Program-made: the position numbers and the translations under genes
Shown: in pieces, positions 24,907-33,747 of the stretch
Layout: each line of letters begins with the position of its first letter
Position numbering within the stretch: position 1 is the stretch's first letter
Assembly: GCF_006386545.1 (NCBI RefSeq)
Contig: NZ_SWAR01000003.1
Coordinates: 124,001 to 188,000, forward strand
DNA from: Methylibium rhizosphaerae
Lineage (GTDB): Bacteria > Pseudomonadota > Gammaproteobacteria > Burkholderiales > Burkholderiaceae_C
Reading direction: 5' to 3'
DNA: 64,000 nucleotides
Notes under the pieces: generated by a model
What the model saw: the letters and a program-made list of their open reading frames with translations, nothing else
Database searches by the model: none
What the model was told of the DNA's origin: nothing

Positions 24907-27900
24907 ATGTGGATGACGCGCGTCTCCATCAACAACCCCGTGTTCGCCACCATGGTGATGGTGGCGCTGTGCGTGCTGGGCCTGTTTTCGTATGCGCGCC
25001 TGGGTGTCGAGCAGATGCCCGACGTGACGCCGCCGATCGCCTTCGTGGACGTGGCCTACCCGGGCGCTTCGCCCGAGGCGGTGGAGCGCGAGGTCACCAA
25101 GCGCATCGAGGAAAGCCTCAACAGCATTGCCGGAGTCAAGCGCATCACCTCGCGCAGCTTCGAGGGCCGCAGCCAGACCCAGGTGGAGTTCACGCTCAAT
25201 GCCGACATGGGCCGCGCGATGCAGGACCTGCGCGACAAGCTCGGCGTGGTGCAGTCGGCGCTGCCGCGCGACGCCAAGACGCCCACCGTGCAGCGCTTCG
25301 ACAACGACAACGCCCAGCCCACCGTGGTGATGGCGCTGGTGTCCGGATCGCGCAGCGCACGCGAGCTGTCGATCATGGGCGACCAGAACGTCGGCAAGCG
25401 GCTCCAGCGGGTCGAAGGCGTGGCGCGGGTGGACATCGCAGGCCTGGCCCTTCGGGAGGTGCGCATCGACCTCGACGCGTCGCGGCTGCGCGCCTACGGC
25501 ATCACGCCGGCCGAGGTGAGTGCGGCGCTGGCGCAGGCCAACACCGACCAGCCGGTGGGCCTGCTCACCGATGCGCGGCAGGATGCGATCCTTCGGGTGG
25601 AAGGGCGGGTGCGCGACCCGCGCGATTTCGTCGACGTGGTGGTGGGCCGGCGCGGCAACCTGCCGTTGACGCTGGGCGACCTGGGCACGCTGGTGGAGCG
25701 GGAACGTGAGCCGGACTCGGTGGCCCGCATCAACGGCCAGCGCGCGGTCACCTTCAATGTCTTCAAGCAGCAGGATGCCAACATCGTGGCCACCGGCGAA
25801 GCGGTGAAGGCGGCGATGGAGGAGATCCGCAAGACGCTGCCGGCCGACGTGGAGCTGCGGCTGATCTTCGCGTCGAGCGACTTCGTGAAGGGCTCGCTGT
25901 CGGGCCTGCAGCACACGCTGATCGAGGGCGCGCTGCTCACGGTGGCCATCGTGTTCCTGTTCCTGCATTCGTGGCGCAGCACCATCATCACCGGGCTCAC
26001 GCTGCCCATCGCGGTGATCTCCAGCTTCATCGCCGTGCATGCCTTCGGCTTCACGCTGAACTTCATGACGATGATGGCGCTGTCGCTGTGCATCGGCCTG
26101 CTGATCGACGACGCCATCGTGGTGCGCGAGAACATCGTGCGCCACGTGGCCATGGGCAAGGACCACCACACCGCTGCGCTCGAAGGCACCGACGAGATCG
26201 GCCTGGCGGTGATGGCCACCACGTTCGCGATCTGCGCGGTGTTCGTGCCGGTGGCCTTCATGGGCGGCATCGTGGGCAAGTTCTTCTATCCATTCGGCAT
26301 CACCGTCGCCGTGGCGGTGCTGGTGAGCCTGTTCGTGAGCTTCACCCTCGACCCGATGCTGTCGAGCGTGTGGAAGGACCCGCCGAACGCGCGGCTGAAA
26401 TCATGGCCGGTGATCGGCCATGCGATCCGGGCCACCGACAGGTCGATGGACATGCTGCATGCGCTCTACGAGCGGCTCATCCGCTGGGCCTTCAGCGCGC
26501 GGCGCTACCGGCTGCCGCTGCCGGCCTATGCGCGCCCGCTGGGCGCCGACGGCCAGCGCAATGCCTCCTTGCCGCGCCGCCTGCGCTGGGCCAGCATCAC
26601 GCCGCGCGCGCTGATCCTGCTGGCCGGCGTGGCGAGCTTCGTCGTGGCGCTGATGCTTGCGCCGCTGGTGGGCAGCGAGTTCGTCCCCGAGACCGACCAG
26701 GGCTTCACCCAGCTGTCGCTGCGCATGGCGGTGGGTTCGAGCCTGGAGCGCAGCGATGCCAAGGTGCGCCAGGTGGAGGAGATCGTGGCGTCCTTCCCGG
26801 AGGTCCGCAACGTGTCCACCAACGTCGGCGGCCAGGGCAACGGCTTTGCGGTCGGCCGGGCGCAGGCCACGCTGAACATCGGGCTGGTCGATCGCCGCGA
26901 GCGCAGGCGCACGCAGAAGCAGGTCGAGGACGCCATCCGCGAGCAGATCGCCAGGATTCCCGGCATCGAGGTGCAGGTCGGTTTCAACCGGCCGATCTAT
27001 GTCGCCATCCTGGGCAACGACCCGGAAGGGCTGATCCGCATCGCCAACGAGTTTGCCGAGAAGGTCAAGAAGATCCCCGGCGTCGTGGACGTGGACCTGT
27101 CGGCCAAGCCGGGCCTGCCGGCCTATGCGGTGCGGCTCAAGCCGGGCGCGGTGCGCGAACTCGGCCTCACGCCCATTCAGCTGGCCTCGTCGCTGCGCGC
27201 CTATGTGAACGGCGAGGTCGCCACCTACTGGACCACGCCCGACGGCGAGCAGGTGGAGGTGCTGCTGCGCCTGCCCGAAGCGCAGCGCGAGCGGGTCGAC
27301 CAGATGCGCCTGCTGCCGGTGGCCTTCTCGCGCGACGGCACGCCGATCGCGCTGGAGACGGTGGCCGACGTCGTGCCGGTGAAGAACCCCGACGTGATCC
27401 GCCGCCAGAACCTGCAGCGCCGCGAGGCCCTGTTCGCCGGCGTGCAGGGGCGCCCGGCCGGTGACGTGGGCGCCGAGGTGCAGAAGCTGGTGAAGGAAAC
27501 CAGCCTGCCGCCCGGCTACAGCTTCGACGTGGGCGGCGACACCCAGCAGCAGCAGGAGGCCATGCGCGGGATGATGGGCGCGATGCTGCTGGCGGTGATC
27601 TTCATCTACATCGTGCTGGCCAGCCAGTTCGGCAGCTTCCTGCAGCCGGTGGCCATCATGGCGTCGCTGCCGCTGTCACTCATCGGCGTGATGCTGGCGC
27701 TGCTGTTCTGGCGCTCCACGCTCAACATCTTCTCGATGATCGGCCTGGTGATGCTGATGGGCCTGGTGACCAAGAACGCCATCCTGCTGGTTGACTTCGC
27801 CAACCACATGCGCCGCGCCGGCATGAGCATGGCCGACGCGGTGCTGCAGGCCGGCCTCGTGCGCATGCGGCCCATCATGATGACGACCGCGGCCATGGTG

Positions 27901-28125
27901 TTCGGCATGCTGCCGCTGGCGCTGGCACTCAACGACGGCGGCGAGATCCAGGCGCCGATGGGCCGGGCGATCATCGGCGGCGTGATCACCTCGACGCTGC
28001 TGACGCTGGTGGTGGTGCCGGTGCTGTATTCGTATGTGGCGCGCGACCGCCGCAAGCCTGCCGGACGCGCGGCTGCGGTCAGCGGTTCGAGCGCCCAGCC
28101 GGGCGATCCGGCGATCGCCGAGTGA
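24907..28125 (+). CDS. RND efflux pump inner-membrane permease
   Basis: Proton-driven multidrug-type exporter of 1072 residues, the AcrB/MdtB size class. It begins with the typical VSINNPVFATMVMVAL helix. The proton-relay aspartate pair is visible in IGLLIDDAIVVREN near residues 397-410. There are 12 transmembrane segments in two repeats with large periplasmic loops. Residues around 500-560 form a longer, charged linker between repeats than in AcrB. The stop lies next to a 24-bp palindrome shared with the convergent phasin-like gene. Substrate is unknown. Confidence 0.93.
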   Translation: MWMTRVSINNPVFATMVMVALCVLGLFSYARLGVEQMPDVTPPIAFVDVAYPGASPEAVEREVTKRIEESLNSIAGVKRITSRSFEGRSQTQVEFTLNADMGRAMQDLRDKLGVVQSALPRDAKTPTVQRFDNDNAQPTVVMALVSGSRSARELSIMGDQNVGKRLQRVEGVARVDIAGLALREVRIDLDASRLRAYGITPAEVSAALAQANTDQPVGLLTDARQDAILRVEGRVRDPRDFVDVVVGRRGNLPLTLGDLGTLVEREREPDSVARINGQRAVTFNVFKQQDANIVATGEAVKAAMEEIRKTLPADVELRLIFASSDFVKGSLSGLQHTLIEGALLTVAIVFLFLHSWRSTIITGLTLPIAVISSFIAVHAFGFTLNFMTMMALSLCIGLLIDDAIVVRENIVRHVAMGKDHHTAALEGTDEIGLAVMATTFAICAVFVPVAFMGGIVGKFFYPFGITVAVAVLVSLFVSFTLDPMLSSVWKDPPNARLKSWPVIGHAIRATDRSMDMLHALYERLIRWAFSARRYRLPLPAYARPLGADGQRNASLPRRLRWASITPRALILLAGVASFVVALMLAPLVGSEFVPETDQGFTQLSLRMAVGSSLERSDAKVRQVEEIVASFPEVRNVSTNVGGQGNGFAVGRAQATLNIGLVDRRERRRTQKQVEDAIREQIARIPGIEVQVGFNRPIYVAILGNDPEGLIRIANEFAEKVKKIPGVVDVDLSAKPGLPAYAVRLKPGAVRELGLTPIQLASSLRAYVNGEVATYWTTPDGEQVEVLLRLPEAQRERVDQMRLLPVAFSRDGTPIALETVADVVPVKNPDVIRRQNLQRREALFAGVQGRPAGDVGAEVQKLVKETSLPPGYSFDVGGDTQQQQEAMRGMMGAMLLAVIFIYIVLASQFGSFLQPVAIMASLPLSLIGVMLALLFWRSTLNIFSMIGLVMLMGLVTKNAILLVDFANHMRRAGMSMADAVLQAGLVRMRPIMMTTAAMVFGMLPLALALNDGGEIQAPMGRAIIGGVITSTLLTLVVVPVLYSYVARDRRKPAGRAAAVSGSSAQPGDPAIAE

Positions 28126-28126
28126 G

Positions 28127-28150
28127 CGTGAGCCGCCGCGGCGGCTCACG
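28127..28150. terminator. 24-bp perfect palindrome, likely bidirectional terminator
   Basis: CGTGAGCCGCCG is followed directly by its reverse complement CGGCGGCTCACG. It lies between the ends of the convergent RND pump gene (stop 28125) and the phasin-like gene (stop at 28163). There is no T-run on either side. Confidence 0.6.
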
Positions 28151-28162
28151 GCGTTGCCGTCT

Positions 28163-28873
28163 TCAGTGCACCGAGCGGGGCGAACCCTGCGTGTCGCCGC
28201 CCAGGCCCGACCAGGAGAACCAGTCCTTCCAGGCCGAGTTGGCCAGCGTCATGGCTTCGCGAGCGGCTTCCTGCGAAGGCCACAGCAGCGGGCTGGCGAT
28301 CAACGGGTTGACCACGTGATCGACGCTCGCCTCGATCTCTTCGGCCGCGCCGGGGGCGTCGGTCTGCGCCAACTGGGTCCATTGCAGCGCCGAACCCCAG
28401 AAGCTGCTCTGCAGCCGGCTGGCAGACTCGGTACCCCGAGTGAAGCCGTCGAGCACCGCGGCGGAGGTCACTTCCGCCAGGTGCGTCCAGTGGGCGAGGG
28501 CGCCTTGCAGGTCTTCACGCAGCAGCGTGAGCTGCAGGCCGACCACGTCGTTCAGGTTGCCCACGCTGTCGATCTGCTCGGCGACCTGCGCATGGGCCGC
28601 CTGCGCCTTCTGGTTGGCCTCGAGCTGCGCCTGGCGAACGGCTTCTGCCGTCCTGAGCAGCGCCTGGGCTGCTTCGACCTGCGCAGTCAGTTCGACCTTG
28701 CCCAGCTGCAGCCACGCGGCCCAGGCGTTGTGCAAGGCGGTGGTGGGCGCATTGACGGCCTGGCCCACGAGCGTTTCGGCCGGCGCGGTTTCTGGGGCAG
28801 GGCTGCTGCGTGAGGCTTTCTCCGAGGAGGACGTGGTGCTGCTGCCGCTGCTGCGGCGGGAACGGGTGGCCAT
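28163..28873 (-). CDS. Phasin-like protein
   Basis: Soluble 236-residue protein without signal peptide. A Ser/Thr-rich, low-complexity N-terminus (about residues 1-40) is followed by long amphipathic helices rich in Ala, Gln and Glu (about 45-150). This is the pattern of phasins that coat polyhydroxyalkanoate granules. ATG 28873 is chosen because the sequence further upstream is not phasin-like. No PHA synthase or depolymerase gene is nearby, so the assignment rests on composition and helix pattern only. Confidence 0.5.
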   Translation of the reverse strand: MATRSRRSSGSSTTSSSEKASRSSPAPETAPAETLVGQAVNAPTTALHNAWAAWLQLGKVELTAQVEAAQALLRTAEAVRQAQLEANQKAQAAHAQVAEQIDSVGNLNDVVGLQLTLLREDLQGALAHWTHLAEVTSAAVLDGFTRGTESASRLQSSFWGSALQWTQLAQTDAPGAAEEIEASVDHVVNPLIASPLLWPSQEAAREAMTLANSAWKDWFSWSGLGGDTQGSPRSVH

Positions 28874-29030
28874 GCTGATTTCTCCAGGGGGTGAGGCGGG
28901 TTCGACCTGCCCACCAGGGCGCGGTGGGCCTGCAATGACAGCGAACCGCCACCATAGGCCTTGCACGCCTCGGCTACAAGCGCATTTAGCTGCCTGTTAC
29001 CGTGTCGTGGGCCCGCCCCGGAGCAGCGCC

Positions 29031-30089
29031 TCAGCTGCTGGCGCGTACCACCACGTCGTAGCCCAGCCGCACGCTCGACGCGGGCGGCGTTTCGCCGCGC
29101 ATCAGCTTCAGCAGCATGTTGGCGCCGGCCTCGCCCACCTCGAAGCGCGGTGTGTGCACGGTGGTGAGCGGCGGCAGCATCTGGTCGCTGCCGGCTAGAT
29201 CGTTGAAGCCCGCCACCGACAGCTGCTCGGGCACCTTCACACCCAGGCGGTGCGCCGCCAGCAGCCCGCCTTGCGCGAGGTCGTCGTTGCAGAAGAACAC
29301 CGCGTCGATGTCCTTGCGCGTCTTCAGCAGCTCGTCGAGCAGCTGCGCACCCAGCGCGATGGACGAGCGCTCCGGGCTCAGCAGCTCGAGCCGCGCGTCA
29401 TAGAGGCCGGCGGTGCGCAAGGCGCGGCGGTAGCCCTCGGCGCGCTGCAGCGTGCGGGGGTCCAGCTGCGCCGCCACGAAGGCAATGCGCTTGCGCCCGC
29501 GCGCCAGCAGGTGGTCGGTGATGGCGGCCCCCGCCTCGTTTTGCGAGAAGCCGACGCAGTACACGCCGGGCGCGTCGGTGGTTTCCATCAGGTGCACGCA
29601 GGGCAGGCCGCTGGCGGCGATGAGCTGGCGGCTCGCCTCGGTGCGGTCGAAGCCGGTCACCAGCAGGCCGGCGGGGCGGTGGGTGAGGTAGCTGCGCAGC
29701 AGCTGCTCCTCTTCCTGCGGGTCGTAGTGGGTCACGCCGATCAGCGTCTGGTAGCCGGCCGGGAACAGCGTGCGGTGCACCGCCTCCAGCAGGTCGACGA
29801 ACAGCGTGTTCGACAGCATGGGCACCAGCACCGCCACCTGTGTGCTGCGCGACGATGCCAGCGCCCGCGCGGCCGGATCGGGTACGTAGCCCAGTTGGGC
29901 CACTGCTTCGTTCACCCGGGCCACCAGTTCGGGCGCCACGCTCGACAGGCCGCGCAGCGCCCGCGACGCGGTGATGGGGCTGACCCCGGCTGCTGCAGCC
30001 ACGTCCTGCAAGGTGACGCGGCCGCTCGAGCGGCGGCGACGGGCCGGGGCGTCGGGTGGCGAAGAAGGCGGTGCAGCCGGAAAGCTCAT
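29031..30089 (-). CDS. LacI-family regulator, GntR (gluconate)-like
   Basis: DNA-binding repressor of 352 residues. A proline-rich leader of about 22 residues precedes the LacI helix-turn-helix at about 25-47 (VTLQDVAAAAGVSPITASRA). A periplasmic-binding-protein-like sensor domain follows (about 85-350). It is divergent from gntK and the TRAP genes. Two TAGCGCT palindromic elements lie in the 162-bp gap. TAGCGCT is also the core of the known Pseudomonas GntR operator. I infer that gluconate or its phosphate releases this repressor. It should not be confused with the separate GntR superfamily. Confidence 0.88.
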   Translation of the reverse strand: MSFPAAPPSSPPDAPARRRRSSGRVTLQDVAAAAGVSPITASRALRGLSSVAPELVARVNEAVAQLGYVPDPAARALASSRSTQVAVLVPMLSNTLFVDLLEAVHRTLFPAGYQTLIGVTHYDPQEEEQLLRSYLTHRPAGLLVTGFDRTEASRQLIAASGLPCVHLMETTDAPGVYCVGFSQNEAGAAITDHLLARGRKRIAFVAAQLDPRTLQRAEGYRRALRTAGLYDARLELLSPERSSIALGAQLLDELLKTRKDIDAVFFCNDDLAQGGLLAAHRLGVKVPEQLSVAGFNDLAGSDQMLPPLTTVHTPRFEVGEAGANMLLKLMRGETPPASSVRLGYDVVVRASS

Positions 30090-30128
30090 GCGGGTAATCC
30101 CTCAAATTTTCGTTGTGAGTATGGCCTA

Positions 30129-30142
30129 GGATAGCGCTACCC
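30129..30142. promoter_or_regulatory. TAGCGCT operator near the LacI-type regulator gene
   Basis: GGATAGCGCTACCC is palindromic except for one base pair and centres on TAGCGCT (30132-30138). It lies about 45 bp upstream of the regulator start, where it could mediate autoregulation. A second copy is 91 bp away. Confidence 0.65.
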
Positions 30143-30207
30143 AAGCATAGGGAGAAGCCCCAAAGCCGGAACGCGCACCGATACTGGCGCCGTGGCAGGG
30201 GCATTTT

Positions 30208-30236
30208 TTGTCAGAGAAGAGATAGCGCTGTCTTAA
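30208..30236 (+). promoter_or_regulatory. gntK promoter with TAGCGCT operator in the spacer
   Basis: TTGTCA (30208-30213) fits a -35 element. The second palindromic site GATAGCGCTGTC (30221-30232) lies between it and a weak -10 (TCTTAA, 30231-30236, or the overlapping TTAAGAAT). An operator inside the promoter spacer is classic repressor geometry. The gntK ATG is 15 bp downstream. Confidence 0.55.
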
Positions 30237-30251
30237 GAATTCGGTGGATCG

Positions 30252-30761
30252 ATGAAGCAGATCGTTGTCATGGGCGTGGCCGGTTGCGGCAAGTCCAGCG
30301 TGGGCCAGGCGCTGGCCCGGTCGCTGGGGTGGACCTTGATCGAAGGCGACGACCACCATCCCGAGGCCAACCAGGCCAAGATGCGCGCCGGCACGCCGCT
30401 GACCGACGAAGACCGTGCCGGCTGGCTCGACACCCTGGGCCGCCTGCTGGCGTGTCCGCCTGGGCAAGCCGGCGTGGTGCTGACTTGCTCGGCGCTCAAG
30501 AAGCGCTACCGTGACCAGCTGCGCCTGCATGCGCCGGCCGTGCATTTCGTCTGGCTGCGCATCGACGAGGCCACCGCGCTGGAGCGGGTCACGCGGCGCG
30601 CCGCGGAACACCTGTTCCCGCCCAGCCTGGTGAAGAGCCAGTTCGCGGCGCTGGAGCCGCCGCTCGGCGAGGCGGGCGTGCTTGCGGTGGACGCGACCGA
30701 AGAGATCCGGCAGATCACCGAACGGGTGGTGGCCTGGGTCAAACAGGAGACCAAGCAATGA
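30252..30761 (+). CDS. gntK: Gluconokinase
   Basis: Phosphorylates gluconate to 6-phosphogluconate with ATP, feeding the Entner-Doudoroff or pentose phosphate pathway. The 169-residue product has the P-loop GVAGCGKSS at residues 8-16, the EGDDHHPEANQAKM block of the GntK family at about 35-48, and LTCSALKKRYRDQLR near 80-95. It is the first gene after the operator region and overlaps the TRAP small permease gene by 4 bp. This ties gluconate kinase to the transporter. Confidence 0.95.
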   Translation: MKQIVVMGVAGCGKSSVGQALARSLGWTLIEGDDHHPEANQAKMRAGTPLTDEDRAGWLDTLGRLLACPPGQAGVVLTCSALKKRYRDQLRLHAPAVHFVWLRIDEATALERVTRRAAEHLFPPSLVKSQFAALEPPLGEAGVLAVDATEEIRQITERVVAWVKQETKQ

Positions 30762-31264
30762 AGGCGCAACAGGCGCAGGCCCGATCGGGCTGGCTGACCC
30801 GCATCACCGAAGCCCTGATGGCGCTCTCGCTCGCCGGCATGGTGGTGGCGGTGTTCGTGAACGTGGTGCTGCGCTACGGCTTCCACACCGGCATCGTGTT
30901 CTATGAAGAGCTGTCGCGGCTGCTGTTCGTGTGGCTGGTGTGCGTGGGCGCGGTGCTCGCCAGTGCCGAGGGCAAGCACCTCGGCTTCGACATGCTGACC
31001 TCGCGGCTCAAGGGCCTGCCCGCGAAGCTGTGCTGGTGGGTGAGCCAGGCGCTGGTCGGGTTCGTCCTGCTGCTGGTGCTCAAGGGCTCGTGGGAACAGG
31101 TGAAGGCCGGCCTGGGCAGCTTCAGCACGGTGATGGGCTATCCGCTCGCGCTGGCGGCGGCCTCCACGCTCGTGATGGCGGTGGGCATGCTGGCCCTGCT
31201 GGCGTTCGAGCTGGTGCGAGGCCGGCCGGTCGAGCACCACGAAACCGACGTGGGAGTCGAGTGA
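30758..31264 (+). CDS. TRAP transporter small permease (DctQ type)
   Basis: Four-helix inner-membrane subunit of a tripartite ATP-independent periplasmic transporter, 168 residues. Membrane segments lie at about residues 20-42, 50-70, 88-110 and 125-150, with the DctQ-type FYEELSRLLFVWLVCVGAV stretch. It overlaps gntK by 4 bp and is followed after 1 bp by the large permease. The whole set is one transcript. Gluconate is the inferred substrate because of gntK. Confidence 0.92.
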   Translation: MKAQQAQARSGWLTRITEALMALSLAGMVVAVFVNVVLRYGFHTGIVFYEELSRLLFVWLVCVGAVLASAEGKHLGFDMLTSRLKGLPAKLCWWVSQALVGFVLLLVLKGSWEQVKAGLGSFSTVMGYPLALAAASTLVMAVGMLALLAFELVRGRPVEHHETDVGVE

Positions 31265-31265
31265 G

Positions 31266-32546
31266 ATGCTGGTCACCGTCATCTTCCTTGCGGTGCTGCT
31301 GGCCGGCATGCTGATCGGCATGCCCATCGCCCACTCGCTGGTGCTCACCGGCGTGGCGCTCATGTGGTACCTCGACTTCTTCGATTCCCAACTGCTCGCG
31401 CAGAACCTGCTCGCCGGTTTCGACAGCTTCCCGCTGCTGGCGGTGCCGTTCTTCATCCTGGCCGGCGAGCTGATGAACGTGGGCGGCCTGTCGCGCCGCA
31501 TCATCGACCTGGCCCGCGCCTTCGTCGGCCACATCCGCGGCGGCCTCGGCTACGTGGCGATCGCCGCTGCGATCCTGCTGGCCTCGATGAGCGGCTCGGC
31601 GATCGCCGACACCGCGGCGCTGGCCACCATCCTGCTGCCGATGATGCGCGACCAGAAGTACCCCGACAGCTACAGCGCCGGGCTGCTGGCTTCGGGCGGC
31701 ATCATCGCACCGATCATCCCGCCGTCGATGCCGTTCGTGATCTACGGCGTCACCACCAACACCTCGATCAGCAAGCTGTTCCTGTCGGGTGTGTTCCCCG
31801 GCCTGATGATGGGCCTGTTCCTGCTGTTCGCCTGGTGGTGGATCGCGCGGTCGCACCGGCTCGCGCCGATGGAGCGCACCGGCTGGGGCGAACGCGGGCG
31901 GGCGCTGGTGCGCAGCATCTGGGCGCTGATGATGCCGGTGATCATCCTGGGCGGCCTGAAGTTCGGCGTGTTCACGCCCACCGAGGCGGCCGTCGTGGCG
32001 GCCGTGTACGCCCTCGTCGTGTCGATGTTCGTCTACCGCGAGCTCGGCTGGGGGCAGGTCCGGCAGGTGTTCATCGCCGCCGGCAAGACCACCGCGGTCG
32101 TGATGTTCCTGTGTGGCGCCGCCACGGTGACGGCCTACATGATCACGCTGGCCGACCTGCCCAACCAGCTGGCCGGCACCTTCGCGCCGGTGATGGACCG
32201 GCCGGTGCTCTTCATGGCGCTGATGATGGTGTTCCTGCTGTTCGTGGGCACCGCGATGGACCTCACGCCCACCATCCTGATCTTCGGTCCGGTGTGCGCG
32301 CCGCTGGCCATGAAGGCCGGCATCGACCCGGTGTACTTCGGCTTCATGTTCATCTTCGTCGGCTCGCTCGGCCTCATCACGCCGCCGGTGGGCACGGTGC
32401 AGAACGTGGTGGCCGGCGTGGGCCGCCTGCGCATGGAAACCGTCATCAAGGGCACCAACCCGTTCCTCATGGTGTACCTGGCGCTGCTGGCCCTGTTCGT
32501 GTTGTTCCCCTCGCTGATCCTCACCCCGTTGAAATGGATCCATTGA
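31266..32546 (+). CDS. TRAP transporter large permease (DctM type)
   Basis: Main transport subunit of the TRAP system, a sodium- or proton-driven importer. The 426-residue product has about 12 hydrophobic segments. Family motifs include PLLAVPFFILAGELMNVGG near residues 55-75, SGSAIADTAALATILLPMM near 108-126 and IIAPIIPPSMPFVIYG near 146-160. It lies 1 bp after the small permease and 32 bp before the binding-protein gene. Confidence 0.95.
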   Translation: MLVTVIFLAVLLAGMLIGMPIAHSLVLTGVALMWYLDFFDSQLLAQNLLAGFDSFPLLAVPFFILAGELMNVGGLSRRIIDLARAFVGHIRGGLGYVAIAAAILLASMSGSAIADTAALATILLPMMRDQKYPDSYSAGLLASGGIIAPIIPPSMPFVIYGVTTNTSISKLFLSGVFPGLMMGLFLLFAWWWIARSHRLAPMERTGWGERGRALVRSIWALMMPVIILGGLKFGVFTPTEAAVVAAVYALVVSMFVYRELGWGQVRQVFIAAGKTTAVVMFLCGAATVTAYMITLADLPNQLAGTFAPVMDRPVLFMALMMVFLLFVGTAMDLTPTILIFGPVCAPLAMKAGIDPVYFGFMFIFVGSLGLITPPVGTVQNVVAGVGRLRMETVIKGTNPFLMVYLALLALFVLFPSLILTPLKWIH

Positions 32547-32578
32547 GATCCATCGTCGTTGCCTACAAGGAGACTCTC

Positions 32579-33595
32579 ATGACCCGACTCAAGACCCTCA
32601 TCGCCGCACTTGGCGTGGCCTTTGCCGCCCACGGCGCCGCACTCGCGCAGGACATCAAGCCGCGCCTCATCCGCTTCGGCTACGGACTGCAGGAGCAGAG
32701 CAACCAGGGGCGCGCGGTCAGGCTGTTCGCCGAAGAGGTGGAAAAGGCCTCGGGCGGCAAGATGAAGATCCGCGGCATCGGCGCGGCCGCGCTCGGTTCC
32801 GACGTGCAGATGCAGCAGGCGCTCATCGGCGGCGCGCAGGAGATGATGGTCGGCTCCACCGCCACGCTGGTGGGCATCACCAAGGAGATGGCCATCTGGG
32901 ACACGCCCTTCCTGGTCAACAACGCCAAGGAAGCCGACGCGCTGCTCGACGGTCCCATCGGCGAGAAGGTGAAGGCCAGGCTCGACGAGAAAGGCCTGGT
33001 GGGCCTCGTGTACTGGGAGAACGGCTTCCGCAACCTCACCAACAACAAGCGTGCGGTGGCCAGGCTCGAAGACCTCGACGGCATCAAGCTGCGGGTGATG
33101 CAGAACAACGTGTTCCTCGAGAGCTTCAAGACGCTGGGCGCGAACGCCGTGCCGATGCCGTTCTCGGAGTTGTTCACCGCGCTCGAGACCAAGACGGTGG
33201 ACGGCCAGGAGAACCCGTACAACACCATCCTCTCGTCCAAGTTCTACGAGGTGCAGAAGTACCTCACCGTGACCAACCACGTCTACAGCCCGTGGATCGT
33301 GCTGGTCAGCAAGAAGTACTGGGACGGCCTGTCTGCCGCCGAGAAGAAGGTGCTGATGGACGCCGCCCGGAAGAGCCGCGACTTCGAGCGCAAGGACACG
33401 CGCGAAGAAGCCGCCAAGGCGCTGGCCGAGCTCAAGGCGAAAGGCATGCAGGTCAACGAACTCTCGCCCGCCGAAGCGGCCCGCATGCGCGACCGGCTCA
33501 CCCGCGTGAATGCCGGCATCGCGGCCAACGTGGGCATGGACCTGTGGAACGAGGTGCAGGCCGAGCTGACGAAGTTGCGGGCGGCCAAGCGCTGA
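32579..33595 (+). CDS. TRAP transporter substrate-binding protein (DctP type)
   Basis: Periplasmic receptor of 338 residues with a Sec signal peptide cleaved near residue 24 (AALAQ). The DctP fold is recognisable by the DLDGIKLRVMQN segment, whose Arg172 corresponds to the arginine that binds the substrate carboxylate in this family. That agrees with an acidic substrate such as gluconate. AAGGAG precedes the ATG. It is the last gene of the gntK-TRAP operon and is followed by a hairpin. In many TRAP loci the receptor comes first, so the order here is less common. Confidence 0.93.
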   Translation: MTRLKTLIAALGVAFAAHGAALAQDIKPRLIRFGYGLQEQSNQGRAVRLFAEEVEKASGGKMKIRGIGAAALGSDVQMQQALIGGAQEMMVGSTATLVGITKEMAIWDTPFLVNNAKEADALLDGPIGEKVKARLDEKGLVGLVYWENGFRNLTNNKRAVARLEDLDGIKLRVMQNNVFLESFKTLGANAVPMPFSELFTALETKTVDGQENPYNTILSSKFYEVQKYLTVTNHVYSPWIVLVSKKYWDGLSAAEKKVLMDAARKSRDFERKDTREEAAKALAELKAKGMQVNELSPAEAARMRDRLTRVNAGIAANVGMDLWNEVQAELTKLRAAKR

Positions 33596-33611
33596 ACGGC
33601 ACGGCCTGAGG

Positions 33612-33673
33612 CGCTGGCGGGGACGGGGCAATCCTGTCGCCCGCCAGCGACGCGTCAAGGCGGTTTCTTTTTT
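33612..33673 (+). terminator. Hairpin and T-run after the TRAP operon
   Basis: CGCTGGCGGG (33612-33621) pairs with CCCGCCAGCG (33640-33649) in a 10-bp stem with an 18-nt loop. A TTTCTTTTTT run follows at 33664-33673. The 14-nt gap between stem and T-run is larger than in a canonical terminator. Confidence 0.5.
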
Positions 33674-33747
33674 GTAGCGAAGTCTTTTTGCGGTGCCGCA
33701 GGGGCCATCGCGTCCTATGCTTGGGGGTCGGCCGATTCACCGCTCTC

